Below are positions 26,937 through 35,658 of a DNA stretch of 64,000 bases, piece by piece. The position numbers were made by a program, and so were the translations under genes. The stretch spans positions 21,648-85,647 of the forward strand of contig JADBYK010000021.1 of NCBI GenBank assembly GCA_020403045.1. Direction: 5' to 3'. The notes under the pieces are model-generated. The model was not told the DNA's origin. It was given only the letters and a program-made list of their open reading frames with translations, and did not search any database. This stretch comes from Cytophagales bacterium. GTDB lineage: Bacteria > Bacteroidota > Bacteroidia > Cytophagales > Cyclobacteriaceae. The stretch's first letter is position 1; each line of letters starts with the position of its first letter.

Positions 26937-28169
26937 TTGACTTCATCACGTACCCCCGCCCTTGGATTTATTTTTGTTACGATCTTAATTGATTGCATCG
27001 GTTTTGGTGTCATTGTACCAGTTATGCCCGCATTGATTATGGAGTTGGGGCAGGTGGGGAACAGTGAGGCTTCACGGTTGGGTGGTTATTTGCTTTTTGC
27101 GTTTGCAGCGATGCAATTTTTGTGTTCTCCGATTATGGGTGCGCTTAGCGACCAATACGGAAGGCGCCCGGTGCTGCTTGCCTCACTTTTAGGCTTTGGA
27201 CTAGATTACATTTTATTGGCATTTGCCCCAACTATTGGCTGGCTTTTTTTAGGTCGGCTTGTTGCGGGCGGTATGGGCGCAAGTTTCACAACAGCAGGTG
27301 CGTATATAGCTGATATTAGTGAACCCGAAAAGAGGGCGCAGAATTTTGGAATGATTGGTGCAGCATTTGGGTTAGGTTTCATCATTGGCCCCGCGATCGG
27401 TGGGCTTTTGGGTAACTATGGAGCCAGAATTCCATTTTTAGTTGCCGCTGGGCTTAGTCTCGTCAATTGCCTATACGGTTTTTTTATTCTTCCTGAGTCG
27501 TTAAAGACGGAAAATAGAAGAGCGTTTGATTGGAAAAGGGCTAATCCAATTAATTCGCTACTCAACTTAAAACGTTACCCATTGATCATCGGACTAGTTG
27601 CCTCGCTGGTATTAATTTACATAGCGGCACACGCGGTGCAAAGCAATTGGTCGTTTTATACCATTGAGAAATTTAAATGGAGCCCTGCCATGATCGGTTG
27701 GTCATTGACGGCTGTAGGCGTTTTGATTTCGGCTGTGCAGGGTGGATTGATTCGCGTTGTCATTCCAAAGTGGGGGCAAAAAAGATCGCTTTATATCGGA
27801 TTAGGCTTGTATGTAATTGGCTTCGTTTTGTTCAGTTTTGCTACTGCCGGTTGGATGATGTTTGTGTTTCTGATTCCGTACTGTCTGGGAGGAATTGCCG
27901 GACCCGCACTTCAGGGAATTATATCTACTCAAGTACCAGCCAATGAGCAGGGAGAGTTGCAAGGCGCATTAACGGGATTAATGAGTGCCACTTCTATTGC
28001 AGGTCCATTGTTAATGACGCAGTTGTTCAGTTATTTCACCTCACCGAGTTCGCCAATATATTTTCCGGGAGCGCCCATGCTCATGGGGGCGTTTCTAACA
28101 TTTCTGAGTTTGCTGTTGGCGATGCGTGCGCTACAGCATTTTTCGCACCCAGGTTCGCAAAAGGCCTAG
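26937..28169 (+). CDS. TCR/Tet-like MFS efflux transporter
   Basis: 410 residues, twelve helices. It follows the TetA plan: [23 protein letters not shown], loop 2-3 motif [50 protein letters not shown]. The start is TTG 26937, because a stop codon sits two codons upstream and no ATG precedes helix 1. Tet-type pumps export tetracycline with Mg2+, but most chromosomal homologues have unknown substrates, and no TetR-like regulator is adjacent. Confidence 0.88.
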   Translation: MTSSRTPALGFIFVTILIDCIGFGVIVPVMPALIMELGQVGNSEASRLGGYLLFAFAAMQFLCSPIMGALSDQYGRRPVLLASLLGFGLDYILLAFAPTIGWLFLGRLVAGGMGASFTTAGAYIADISEPEKRAQNFGMIGAAFGLGFIIGPAIGGLLGNYGARIPFLVAAGLSLVNCLYGFFILPESLKTENRRAFDWKRANPINSLLNLKRYPLIIGLVASLVLIYIAAHAVQSNWSFYTIEKFKWSPAMIGWSLTAVGVLISAVQGGLIRVVIPKWGQKRSLYIGLGLYVIGFVLFSFATAGWMMFVFLIPYCLGGIAGPALQGIISTQVPANEQGELQGALTGLMSATSIAGPLLMTQLFSYFTSPSSPIYFPGAPMLMGAFLTFLSLLLAMRALQHFSHPGSQKA

Positions 28170-28221
28170 GCAGCAAGGCGTTCAGTTTTTTCTGGAAGGT
28201 GACAAAAGTCATTTTCTAAAA

Positions 28222-28264
28222 TGATCACAATCAATTGGAACATCGCCACATTCTGTTATTTTTG
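28222..28264 (+). promoter_or_regulatory. FNR-type operator and promoter before the usp-ccoI operon
   Basis: TGAT-CACA-ATCA at 28222-28233 is a perfect FNR-type half-site pair. TTG at 28235-28237, a 19-base spacer and TATTTTTG at 28257-28264 form a complete Bacteroidota promoter. The palindrome centre (28227.5) is 36.5 bases before the last G of the -7 box, near the -41.5 class II activator position. Confidence 0.7.
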
Positions 28265-28287
28265 GTTCAACTAAAAAATCAACCTTT

Positions 28288-29124
28288 ATGAAAAAGATAT
28301 TAGTTCCATGTGATTTTTCTGATCCGGCTGTACAAGCTTTCAAGTTGGCTGTGGAAATAGGTCGGCAAAGCAAGGGGGAGGTGTTTTTACTCAACGTAGT
28401 GGAAGTGCCTGTGATGCACGAAACGGTTATCATGCCCACACTCTATTTCGAGCAGTCATTTATGAACGAGACAAAAGCAGCAGCCGAAAAGAAGTTTGCA
28501 AAGATGGTTGAAAAATGGGCAGAGGACGGCCCACCTGTTTCTTTCATTGTCGAATTCGGTGCAACCTCTCCCACCATTAAACAGTTCATCGCTGATAAGA
28601 AAATTGATCTGGTAGTAATGGGCACTCATGGTGCTTCGGGCGCAAAAGAGTTTTTGATTGGATCGAATACTGAGAAAATTGTTCGGGGATCCACCGTGCC
28701 GGTGTTGGCTATAAAAAAGGCTGTAAAAATGACGAGCATAAAAGACATCGTGTTTGCTAATGATTTAGATCTGGAGGCTGAGGAGCTAACACTAAAAGTC
28801 AAGCAATTACAGAATTTCTTCAATGCGAAATTGCATGTGTTGTATGTAAACACCCCCGGTTCTTTTAAGAGAGATTCTGTTACCAATAAGGCACTCAAGG
28901 ATTTTGCAAAACGATTCATGTTAAAAGATTACACGCTGAATGTGTTCAATGATTTGGATCAGGAAAGTGGTGTTAGAAATTTTGTGCAAAGTATAGGTGC
29001 CGACATGGTGGCGATGGCAACGCATGGCAGAAAAGGACTCAATCATTTTCTATCCGGAAGTATTGCCGAGGATGTGGTCAACCATTTGGAGTGCCCCATC
29101 TGGACTTATCAGGCAAAGGATTGA
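28288..29124 (+). CDS. Universal stress protein, tandem UspA domains
   Basis: 278 residues made of two Usp domains. Domain 1 (about 1-145) has MKKILVPCDFSDPAVQAFKLA, DLVVMGTHGASG and GSNTEKIVRGSTVPVLAIK, the ATP-binding G-2x-G-9x-G(S/T) arrangement. Domain 2 is more divergent but ends with DMVAMATHGRKGLNHFLSGSIAEDVVNHLECPIWTY. Usp proteins support survival under growth arrest or energy limitation. It is the first gene after an FNR-type promoter and precedes ccoI by 37 bases, so it is probably part of the low-oxygen regulon. Confidence 0.92.
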   Translation: MKKILVPCDFSDPAVQAFKLAVEIGRQSKGEVFLLNVVEVPVMHETVIMPTLYFEQSFMNETKAAAEKKFAKMVEKWAEDGPPVSFIVEFGATSPTIKQFIADKKIDLVVMGTHGASGAKEFLIGSNTEKIVRGSTVPVLAIKKAVKMTSIKDIVFANDLDLEAEELTLKVKQLQNFFNAKLHVLYVNTPGSFKRDSVTNKALKDFAKRFMLKDYTLNVFNDLDQESGVRNFVQSIGADMVAMATHGRKGLNHFLSGSIAEDVVNHLECPIWTYQAKD

Positions 29125-29161
29125 TGAGCAAAAAAAACAATTTCAGTAAGCACGGGATCAA

Positions 29162-31540
29162 ATGGTAGAGACAGAAGTAGCCTGTTTTCATTGTGGACAA
29201 GAATGTGGATCGGATCTAGTAATAACCGATGAAAAACGGTTTTGCTGTCAGGGCTGCAAAATGGTGTATGAGATATTGAATGAGAATAATCTCTGTGAGT
29301 ATTATTCCTATACAAACGCACCGGGCGTTTCCCAGCGCTTTGTGGCAGACGAGGCATATGCCTTCTTAGACGAGGCCACCATTCGGAAAAAATTGCTGTC
29401 GTTTGATTCAGATTCTTACAGTACGGTTCAATTTTTTGTGCCGGCAATCCATTGTATTTCATGTATCTGGCTATTGGAAAATCTTCAACGATTGAATATC
29501 GGTGTTTTGAAATCAGAAGTAAACTTTAGTCGGAAGCAAGTAACCATTAGCTATAATCCCGCGTTGCTTTCGCTTTCAAAAGTAGCAGCACTGTTGGCAT
29601 CGTTGGGGTATGCGCCTACTATTCGGCTGGAAACGCAAGATAAGGCAGCTACCGACCAATCATTGGTGCTCAAGTTGGCCATTGCCGGATTTTGTTTTGG
29701 AAATATCATGTTGCTCAGTTTCCCTGAGTATCTTGGACTGGATGGCTCCGATCCCGTACTAAAAGCATTATTTTCTTTTTTGAATTTTGCACTGGCAATA
29801 CCAGCAGTTATTTATAGTGGGCAAGATTATTTCAGAAATGCCTGGAAGAGTTTTCAGCAAAGGCAAATCAACATTGATGTGCCTATAGCCGTTGGTTTGG
29901 CAGCTTTATTTTTGCGTAGCAGTTATGATATCTTTTCGAACACAGGTCCGGGTTACCTTGATTCACTATCCGGGCTAGTTTTCTTTTTATTGATAGGCCG
30001 TTGGTTTCAAAGCAAAACCTACGAAAGCCTTGCCTTTGATCGAGACTACAAATCTTACTTTCCACTAGCTATCCAGAAATGGACGGGCTCGGATTGGGCA
30101 CCCGTGATCGTATACGAATTACAACCAAGTGATCGCATTCGCGTTCGTCATCAGGAAATTATTCCTGCAGACAGCCGGTTGTTGAATGGTGAGACATTTG
30201 TCGATTATAGTTTCGTCACGGGCGAATCGAAACCTGTCAAGGTGGCCAAGGGTGACCTGGTGTATGCGGGCGGGCGGTTGTTGGGTCAACCTGTTGAATT
30301 AGTGGTAGAAAAGAAAACCTCACAAAGCCACCTTACCAGTTTGTGGAACAACGAGATCTTTCAGAAGGCTGAAGAAAGCGGTTACAAAAAGATAATTGAC
30401 CGGGCCGCGCGTTCATTCACGTGGGCGGTGATGGCATTGGCAGTTGTGACGGCCTTGTACTGGTATTTTTTTAATCCTGCTCAAATGTGGCTGGTGATTA
30501 CTTCGGTATTGATGGTGGCCTGTCCATGCGCCTTGGCCTTGGCTGCTCCATTTACCTACGGCAATATGCTACGGGTTTTTGGGAAGCATGGTTTTTACCT
30601 TAAGAATGCAGACGTCATTGAACGACTGGCCCAAGTTGATGCTGTCGTGTTTGACAAAACGGGTACGATTACACATGGTGCATCACATGTAAAGTTTGTG
30701 GGGGTGTTGGAAGAAGATGAATTGGTTTGGGTAAAACAGTTGACGTCTTCATCGTCTCATCCCCTTAGCAAATTAATTTCGCAATCTATTCGAAGTCATT
30801 CGACTTATCCAGAAAGTGATTTTTATGAGTTGACAGGCAAAGGTGTTGGCGGCAACGTGAATGGGCATCGTTTAAAGATTGGCTCATCTTCTTTTGTAGG
30901 TCTGACTGACGAAAAAACCACTACCTCAACACGTGTTTTTGTTTCAGTGGATCAGGAAGTGCGAGGTTACTTTAATGTAGAAACTTCCATTCGTTCAAAT
31001 ATCAAAGAGTTAGTGGCAGCGTTGGGTCAGAAATGTGTGGCCTTGCTCTCGGGCGATCAAAAGAGTGAAGAGCAGCGAATGCGCGAAGTTTTCCCGCTGC
31101 CCATTGAACTAAGGTTCAATCAGGACCCGCATGATAAGATGAATTACGTATCGGATTTGCAAAAGCAGGGTAGACGAGTGGTGATGTTAGGCGATGGATT
31201 GAATGACTCGGGTGCATTGAAACAAAGTCAGGTAGGTATTGCTGTAACGGACGACACCGGTATTTTTACTCCGGCTTGTGACGGTATTTTGCAGGGCAGC
31301 CAACTGTCTCATTTTAATTCCTTTTTGAGACTGAGTAAAAGCGCTACACAAATTTTAAAGGTCGCTTTTGGAATTTCTTTTTTCTACAACATCATCGCCT
31401 TGAGCTTTGCTGTTTCCGGAAATCTATCACCTTTGATTGCAGCTATACTCATGCCCATTAGCAGCGTGAGTGTCGTTGGTTTTAGCACGTTGGTAGTTAA
31501 TTTGGCATCACGTGGATTGAATCGCTTAAAAGATCAATAA
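29162..31540 (+). CDS. ccoI: Copper-exporting P1B-type ATPase for cbb3 oxidase assembly (CcoI/FixI)
   Basis: 792 residues. An N-terminal cysteine-rich metal-binding domain (CFHCGQECGSDLV, then FCCQGCKMVYE) is followed by an HMA-like segment with HCISC near residue 98. The ATPase core has the membrane motif CPC (VACPCALALAAPF near 453), the phosphorylated DKTGT near 498, and the hinge GDGLNDSGALKQS. In cbb3 biogenesis CcoI moves copper across the inner membrane for the CcoN active site; NosZ copper supply may benefit too. The adjacency to ccoS (overlap of one base) makes the CcoI assignment strong. Confidence 0.93.
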   Translation: MVETEVACFHCGQECGSDLVITDEKRFCCQGCKMVYEILNENNLCEYYSYTNAPGVSQRFVADEAYAFLDEATIRKKLLSFDSDSYSTVQFFVPAIHCISCIWLLENLQRLNIGVLKSEVNFSRKQVTISYNPALLSLSKVAALLASLGYAPTIRLETQDKAATDQSLVLKLAIAGFCFGNIMLLSFPEYLGLDGSDPVLKALFSFLNFALAIPAVIYSGQDYFRNAWKSFQQRQINIDVPIAVGLAALFLRSSYDIFSNTGPGYLDSLSGLVFFLLIGRWFQSKTYESLAFDRDYKSYFPLAIQKWTGSDWAPVIVYELQPSDRIRVRHQEIIPADSRLLNGETFVDYSFVTGESKPVKVAKGDLVYAGGRLLGQPVELVVEKKTSQSHLTSLWNNEIFQKAEESGYKKIIDRAARSFTWAVMALAVVTALYWYFFNPAQMWLVITSVLMVACPCALALAAPFTYGNMLRVFGKHGFYLKNADVIERLAQVDAVVFDKTGTITHGASHVKFVGVLEEDELVWVKQLTSSSSHPLSKLISQSIRSHSTYPESDFYELTGKGVGGNVNGHRLKIGSSSFVGLTDEKTTTSTRVFVSVDQEVRGYFNVETSIRSNIKELVAALGQKCVALLSGDQKSEEQRMREVFPLPIELRFNQDPHDKMNYVSDLQKQGRRVVMLGDGLNDSGALKQSQVGIAVTDDTGIFTPACDGILQGSQLSHFNSFLRLSKSATQILKVAFGISFFYNIIALSFAVSGNLSPLIAAILMPISSVSVVGFSTLVVNLASRGLNRLKDQ

Positions 31541-31716
31541 TGGAAATCATTATATTATTAATTGCTATTTCTTTGACTATTGCAGTCTTCTTTTTGGGTG
31601 CTTTTATCTGGAATATGAAAAGCGGGCAGTATGACGATACGTATGGACCGTCAGTGAGGATGTTGTTTGAGGATAAGAAAAAGGACTCTTCCAAAGACGG
31701 TGTATCCTTAAAATGA
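31540..31716 (+). CDS. ccoS: Cytochrome cbb3 oxidase maturation protein CcoS
   Basis: 58 residues (MEIIILLIAISLTIAVFFLGAFIW...). One membrane helix is followed by the family signature AFIWNMKSGQYDD and a short charged tail. CcoS is needed to insert heme and copper into CcoN. Its ATG overlaps the ccoI stop (TAATG) and its TGA overlaps the start of the regulator gene (ATGA), so the three genes are translationally coupled. Confidence 0.93.
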   Translation: MEIIILLIAISLTIAVFFLGAFIWNMKSGQYDDTYGPSVRMLFEDKKKDSSKDGVSLK

Positions 31717-32303
31717 TACCGGAGATAATCTTGAGACAATATGAGGCTTTTCGAATTTCCTTTCGAAAAGATGAGATGATATTTTTGGAAGGGGAGCAGG
31801 CGCTTCATTACTTTCAATTGGAGACAGGGGCCGTAAAAATGATTACCCGAAGTGATGAGGGTCAGGAATTTATCCAAGGTATTTCCTATAGTGGGGAAAG
31901 TTTTGGTGAGCCCCCACTGCTGTGTAATTTTCCGTATCCCAGCACTGCCTACGCAATGGTGGATACGACTATTTGGAAACTCAGAAAAGAGAAGTTCTTT
32001 GATTTAATCAAAGATCACTTTGAAATCCATTTAAAGCTCGATCAAGTTTTGTGCGAACGCTTGCGGTACAAAAGTAAAATTCTCACATCCATTGCTTTTG
32101 ACGACCCTGAAAACAGAGTTTGGTGGTTAATCAACTATTTGAAAAATAAATCAGGGCACCAAAATGGAAAATTTGTTGTGCCGCTTACCCGGCAACAAAT
32201 AGCGGATATGGTTGGCATGAGGGTGGAGACTGTTATTCGCACTGTGAGGAAGTTAGAAGAAAACGCAAAAGTGAGGCTCGTCAATCATAAGATTTTGGTT
32301 TGA
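31713..32303 (+). CDS. Crp/Fnr-family transcriptional regulator
   Basis: 196 residues. An N-terminal cyclic-nucleotide-binding-like beta barrel (IFLEGEQALHYFQLETGAVKMI, FGEPPLL) is joined by a long helix to a winged helix with LTRQQIADMVGMRVETVIRTVRKLEE. The recognition segment VETVIR keeps the Glu and Arg that FNR (VETISR) uses to read TTGAT half-sites. The cysteine cluster that binds the FNR iron-sulfur centre is absent: only two cysteines occur, near residues 70 and 113. It is therefore not a classical FNR; sensing of NO by heme, or of something else, is possible. It is the likely reader of the TGAT-N4-ATCA sites in this island. Confidence 0.9.
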   Translation: MIPEIILRQYEAFRISFRKDEMIFLEGEQALHYFQLETGAVKMITRSDEGQEFIQGISYSGESFGEPPLLCNFPYPSTAYAMVDTTIWKLRKEKFFDLIKDHFEIHLKLDQVLCERLRYKSKILTSIAFDDPENRVWWLINYLKNKSGHQNGKFVVPLTRQQIADMVGMRVETVIRTVRKLEENAKVRLVNHKILV

Positions 32304-32346
32304 GTAAATAAATAACTTGAGCTATTGAATAAAGACATACGTTCTG

Positions 32347-32391
32347 TATGATCTGGATCATAAGACCTGCATTTCAAGGCAGGTACCTTCG
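32347..32391 (+). promoter_or_regulatory. FNR-type operator and -7 box before the nos operon
   Basis: TATGATCTGGATCATA at 32347-32362 is a perfect palindrome containing TGAT-N4-ATCA. TACCTTCG at 32384-32391 matches TAnnTTTG with one mismatch. The centre (32354.5) is 36.5 bases from the last base of the -7 box, the same geometry as at 28222-28264. A second inverted repeat, ACCTGC-N8-GCAGGT (32365-32384), lies between operator and -7 box. Confidence 0.65.
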
Positions 32392-32411
32392 AGCATATAA
32401 TCACAAAAACT

Positions 32412-32882
32412 ATGAAACCATATTTGACGGGAATAGTGTGTTTGACACTTTTAGCATCATGCGCTCCCGATAAACCAAAAAACATCGAAGAATTTCCTGA
32501 TCAATCGACTAAATCTGCAGTCGAAGATGTTATCAGTGACCCAACCAAGGGGCTGGGAGCAATTAAGACAGTGACGCTTAAAACTCCTCTTGAACTTGAT
32601 CGTGTAAGTAGAGGGTTAGCCATTTATGATATGAAGTGTTCAGCTTGTCATAAACTGACCGCCCAGCGTGTGGTAGGCCCAGGCTGGAAAGATATTACCA
32701 AACGCAGGCAGCCCGAGTGGGTAATGAATATGATCACCAACATAGATATGATGTTGGAGAAGGATCCGGAGGCTCAAAAACTCTTGGAACTCTGCTTAAT
32801 GCGCATGCCTAACCAAAACATGTCAATTGGTGATGCGCGCGATGTGCTGGAGTTCATGCGACAAAATGATGGGGAAAAATAG
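32412..32882 (+). CDS. Mono-heme cytochrome c lipoprotein of the nos cluster
   Basis: 156 residues. The N-terminus LTGIVCLTLLASCAPDK is a lipoprotein signal with lipobox Cys, so the protein is tethered to a membrane on the periplasmic side. The heme c site is CSACH near residue 76; a later Met in LCLMRMPNQNMS is the probable distal ligand. Cytochromes in this place before nosZ are thought to pass electrons to N2O reductase. It is the first gene of the nos operon, 27 bases before nosZ. Confidence 0.9.
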   Translation: MKPYLTGIVCLTLLASCAPDKPKNIEEFPDQSTKSAVEDVISDPTKGLGAIKTVTLKTPLELDRVSRGLAIYDMKCSACHKLTAQRVVGPGWKDITKRRQPEWVMNMITNIDMMLEKDPEAQKLLELCLMRMPNQNMSIGDARDVLEFMRQNDGEK

Positions 32883-32909
32883 TTGACCAAATCTTAACCT
32901 AAATAAATA

Positions 32910-34889
32910 ATGAAAACAATAAAGAAGTCGGTTGTTCTGCTACTCGGTGTAGCGTCAGCCTTTATGTTTTATAGTTGTAAGCCGAAAGGGCCTCAGTCTG
33001 CGATCGTTGGCGATGCGGCATCGAAAGTCTATGTGGCTCCCGGGAAATACGATGAGTTTTATAACATCGTGTCAGGTGGTTTCAACGGTCAGATGTCAGT
33101 GTATGGAATTCCGTCTGGGAGATTATTTAAAATTCTTCCTGTTTTTTCTGTTTTCCCTGAGAGCGGTTATGGATATAGCGAAGAGACAAAGCCGATGCTA
33201 AATACATCGCATGGATTTGTGCCATGGGATGATCTCCACCATATTGCACTCTCAGTTACCAAAGGTGAACACGATGGTCGCTGGGCATTTGGCAATGCAA
33301 ATAATACTCCTCGCGTTGCTCGTATTAACTTGAAAACATTCAAGACAGAAGAGATTCTGGAGTTACCCAATAGTGGGGGCAATCACTCATCGCCTTTTAT
33401 CACAGAAAATAGCGAGTATATTGTTGCTGGCACACGTTTCAGTGTTCCGGTTGGTGACAAACGCGATGTGCCTATCAGCACGTACAAAGAGAATTTCAAG
33501 GGAACGATCAGCTTCATCAAGATTGATCCCATTACAGGTCGGATGAATATTGGCTTTCAATTGAAAACTCCGGGTGTGAATTTTGACTTGTCACGCGCAG
33601 GTAAAGGCCCTTCTCATGGTTGGTTCTTTTTCTCGTGCTATAATACGGAGCAAGCGTATACATTGTTGGAGGTAAATGCCACACAAAAAGACAAGGACTT
33701 TATCATGGCTGTAAATTGGAAGAAAGCAGAGGAATACATCGCGCAAGGAAAAGGTGAGAAAGTAAAGGCAAAGTATGCGCACAATCTTTTAGATGAAGGC
33801 ACACATATGGCTACTTCTGAAATGATGACCGAAGTACTGCAACTTGATCCAACGATCTTAAAAGACATTATCTATTTTATCCCTTGCCCCAAATCTCCCC
33901 ATGGTTGCGATACTGATCCAACAGGCGAATATATTGTCGCTTCCGGAAAATTGGCGGCTATCATTCCTGTATTCTCGTTCACAAAAATTCAAGCTGCCAT
34001 TGCTGCGAAAGATTTCGAAGGCGAGTTTGCGGGCATTCCTGTTATCAAATACGAATCAGCTTTACATGGTGAAGTTAAAAAACCGGGCCTTGGCCCATTG
34101 CATACCGAGTTTGATGAGAAAGGTAATGCTTACACTTCTTTCTTTGTTTCGTCAGAGATTGTTAAGTGGAATGTAAAATCTCTTGAAGTATTGGATCGAG
34201 TTCCTACCTACTACTCAATCGGTCACTTATGCGTTCCAGGTGGGCCAACCAGTAAACCACATGGAAAATATGTAATTGCCTACAACAAAATTACCAAAGA
34301 TCGCTATTTGCCTACTGGCCCAGAGTTAACACAGTCCGCTCAATTATATGATATCTCTGGAGATAAGATGCAGTTGCTACTTGACTTCCCAACCACTGGC
34401 GAGCCGCATTATGCCGAAGCAATTCCTGCCAGTTTGATTGCTCCTAACTCAACTAAAATATTTAAGATTGAAGAGAATAATCACCCCTATGTGGCCAAAG
34501 GTGAGAAAGAGGCTAAAGTAGTTCGTAAAGGGAATGAAGTGCATGTATATATGACGGCTATTCGTTCTCATTTAGTGCCAGATAATATTGAGGGTATCAA
34601 GATGGGTGATGTAGTGTATTTCCATGTTACCAACTTGGAACAAGACTGGGATGTACCGCACGGCTTTGCCATAAAAGGTGCAGCAAATGCAGAGATACTC
34701 ATCATGCCAGGCGAAACGCAGACATTGAAATGGACACCCGATGAGGTCGGTGTGGTACCTTTTTATTGTACTGATTTTTGTTCAGCACTGCACCAAGAGA
34801 TGCAAGGATATGCTCGCGTATCGCCCGCAGGCAGTAATGTGCCACTCAAATTCTCTACCGGTGTAGTGGAGGAGACCAGCTCAAAGTAA
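32910..34889 (+). CDS. nosZ: Nitrous-oxide reductase, clade II (Sec-type)
   Basis: 659 residues. It reduces N2O to N2 using the CuZ centre in the N-terminal seven-bladed propeller and CuA in the C-terminal cupredoxin domain. CuA ligands are visible: His in DVPHGFAI, then FYCTDFCSALHQEM near 618-631 (two Cys, His, Met). The CTDFC form instead of CxWxC, and a Sec-type lipoprotein signal (VVLLLGVASAFMFYSCK) instead of a Tat signal, mark clade II. Propeller histidines occur in GGNHSSPF, EGTHMA and CPKSPHGCD. nosR and nosX are absent, as expected of clade II clusters. A terminator follows at 34959-34986. Confidence 0.97.
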   Translation: MKTIKKSVVLLLGVASAFMFYSCKPKGPQSAIVGDAASKVYVAPGKYDEFYNIVSGGFNGQMSVYGIPSGRLFKILPVFSVFPESGYGYSEETKPMLNTSHGFVPWDDLHHIALSVTKGEHDGRWAFGNANNTPRVARINLKTFKTEEILELPNSGGNHSSPFITENSEYIVAGTRFSVPVGDKRDVPISTYKENFKGTISFIKIDPITGRMNIGFQLKTPGVNFDLSRAGKGPSHGWFFFSCYNTEQAYTLLEVNATQKDKDFIMAVNWKKAEEYIAQGKGEKVKAKYAHNLLDEGTHMATSEMMTEVLQLDPTILKDIIYFIPCPKSPHGCDTDPTGEYIVASGKLAAIIPVFSFTKIQAAIAAKDFEGEFAGIPVIKYESALHGEVKKPGLGPLHTEFDEKGNAYTSFFVSSEIVKWNVKSLEVLDRVPTYYSIGHLCVPGGPTSKPHGKYVIAYNKITKDRYLPTGPELTQSAQLYDISGDKMQLLLDFPTTGEPHYAEAIPASLIAPNSTKIFKIEENNHPYVAKGEKEAKVVRKGNEVHVYMTAIRSHLVPDNIEGIKMGDVVYFHVTNLEQDWDVPHGFAIKGAANAEILIMPGETQTLKWTPDEVGVVPFYCTDFCSALHQEMQGYARVSPAGSNVPLKFSTGVVEETSSK

Positions 34890-34898
34890 GTAAGTTTC

Positions 34899-34939
34899 CC
34901 TGCCTGCCGCCTGCCTTCCGGGTAGGTTGGGTAGGCAGG
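34899..34939. repeat. CCTGCCT dyad after nosZ
   Basis: CCTGCCT (34899-34905) is inverted as AGGCAGG (34933-34939), with GC-rich sequence between. It sits between the nosZ stop and the terminator. Confidence 0.6.
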
Positions 34940-34958
34940 ATAGTTTACAGGTTTGAGT

Positions 34959-34986
34959 AAGGGCGCCTCGGCTTTGGGGCGCCTTT
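34959..34986 (+). terminator. Terminator between nosZ and the rest of the nos cluster
   Basis: A GGCGCC-containing hairpin (AAGGGCGCC ... GGGGCGCC) is followed by TTTTT. It should end or attenuate transcription after nosZ. Confidence 0.75.
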
Positions 34987-35081
34987 TTACAAGGTACTAC
35001 GAGGCGAAAATGGTAACAATCATTCACGATCGTGTTCAATAGTTAATCTTTTAGAATGGGCGTAGTAGTAGCAAACCAAAA

Positions 35082-35657
35082 ATGAAATCTTTAAAACCTA
35101 TTACACGAATTGCAGTCGGTCTTTCAGCCCTTGCACTCGTCTCGGCTTATTTTGTTCCGCTGTGGCAAATTATCATGTGGGCACCTCAATACCCAGAAGG
35201 ACTCGAGATGAAAATCTGGATCAACACACTTAGTGGGGATGTAAGAACCATTAGTGCATTGAATCATTACATCGGGATGAAAACCATTGAGGTAAGCATG
35301 TTCCCTGAATTTAGTTACATGATTTACTTGGTTGGAGCAATAATTGGGATAGGTTTATTGGCAGCCATCATCAATAAGCGATTTATGTTGCTTTCTTACT
35401 TTGCAACTATTTTACTCGCTGGCGTTGGAGCGCTCATCGATTTCTACTTATGGGGTTACGACTATGGGCATAACCTAAACCCGGAGGCACCCATTAAAAT
35501 AGAAGGGATGTCGTACCAACCACCCTTGATTGGCACAAAAGTATTGTTAAACTTCACCGCCTTCTCTGGGCCCGATATTGGTGGTTGGATTTTTATTGGA
35601 GTGGGTGTGTTGCTGGGAGGATTGGTATTTTATGAATGGAGAAAAAGCAATAATTAG
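35082..35657 (+). CDS. Nos-cluster integral membrane protein of unknown function
   Basis: 191 residues with about four membrane helices: IAVGLSALALVSAYFVPLW, FSYMIYLVGAIIGIGLLAAI, FMLLSYFATILLAGVGALIDFYLW and GGWIFIGVGVLLGGLVFY. Loops carry conserved-looking aromatic and His residues (MWAPQYPEGLEMKIW, ISALNHYIGMKTIE, GYDYGHNLNPEAPI). I know proteins of this plan from clade II nos clusters between nosZ and nosL/nosD, but not an established function; a role in copper or electron supply to NosZ is inference from position. nosL begins immediately after the stop (1 base between). Confidence 0.75.
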   Translation: MKSLKPITRIAVGLSALALVSAYFVPLWQIIMWAPQYPEGLEMKIWINTLSGDVRTISALNHYIGMKTIEVSMFPEFSYMIYLVGAIIGIGLLAAIINKRFMLLSYFATILLAGVGALIDFYLWGYDYGHNLNPEAPIKIEGMSYQPPLIGTKVLLNFTAFSGPDIGGWIFIGVGVLLGGLVFYEWRKSNN

Positions 35658-35658
35658 T

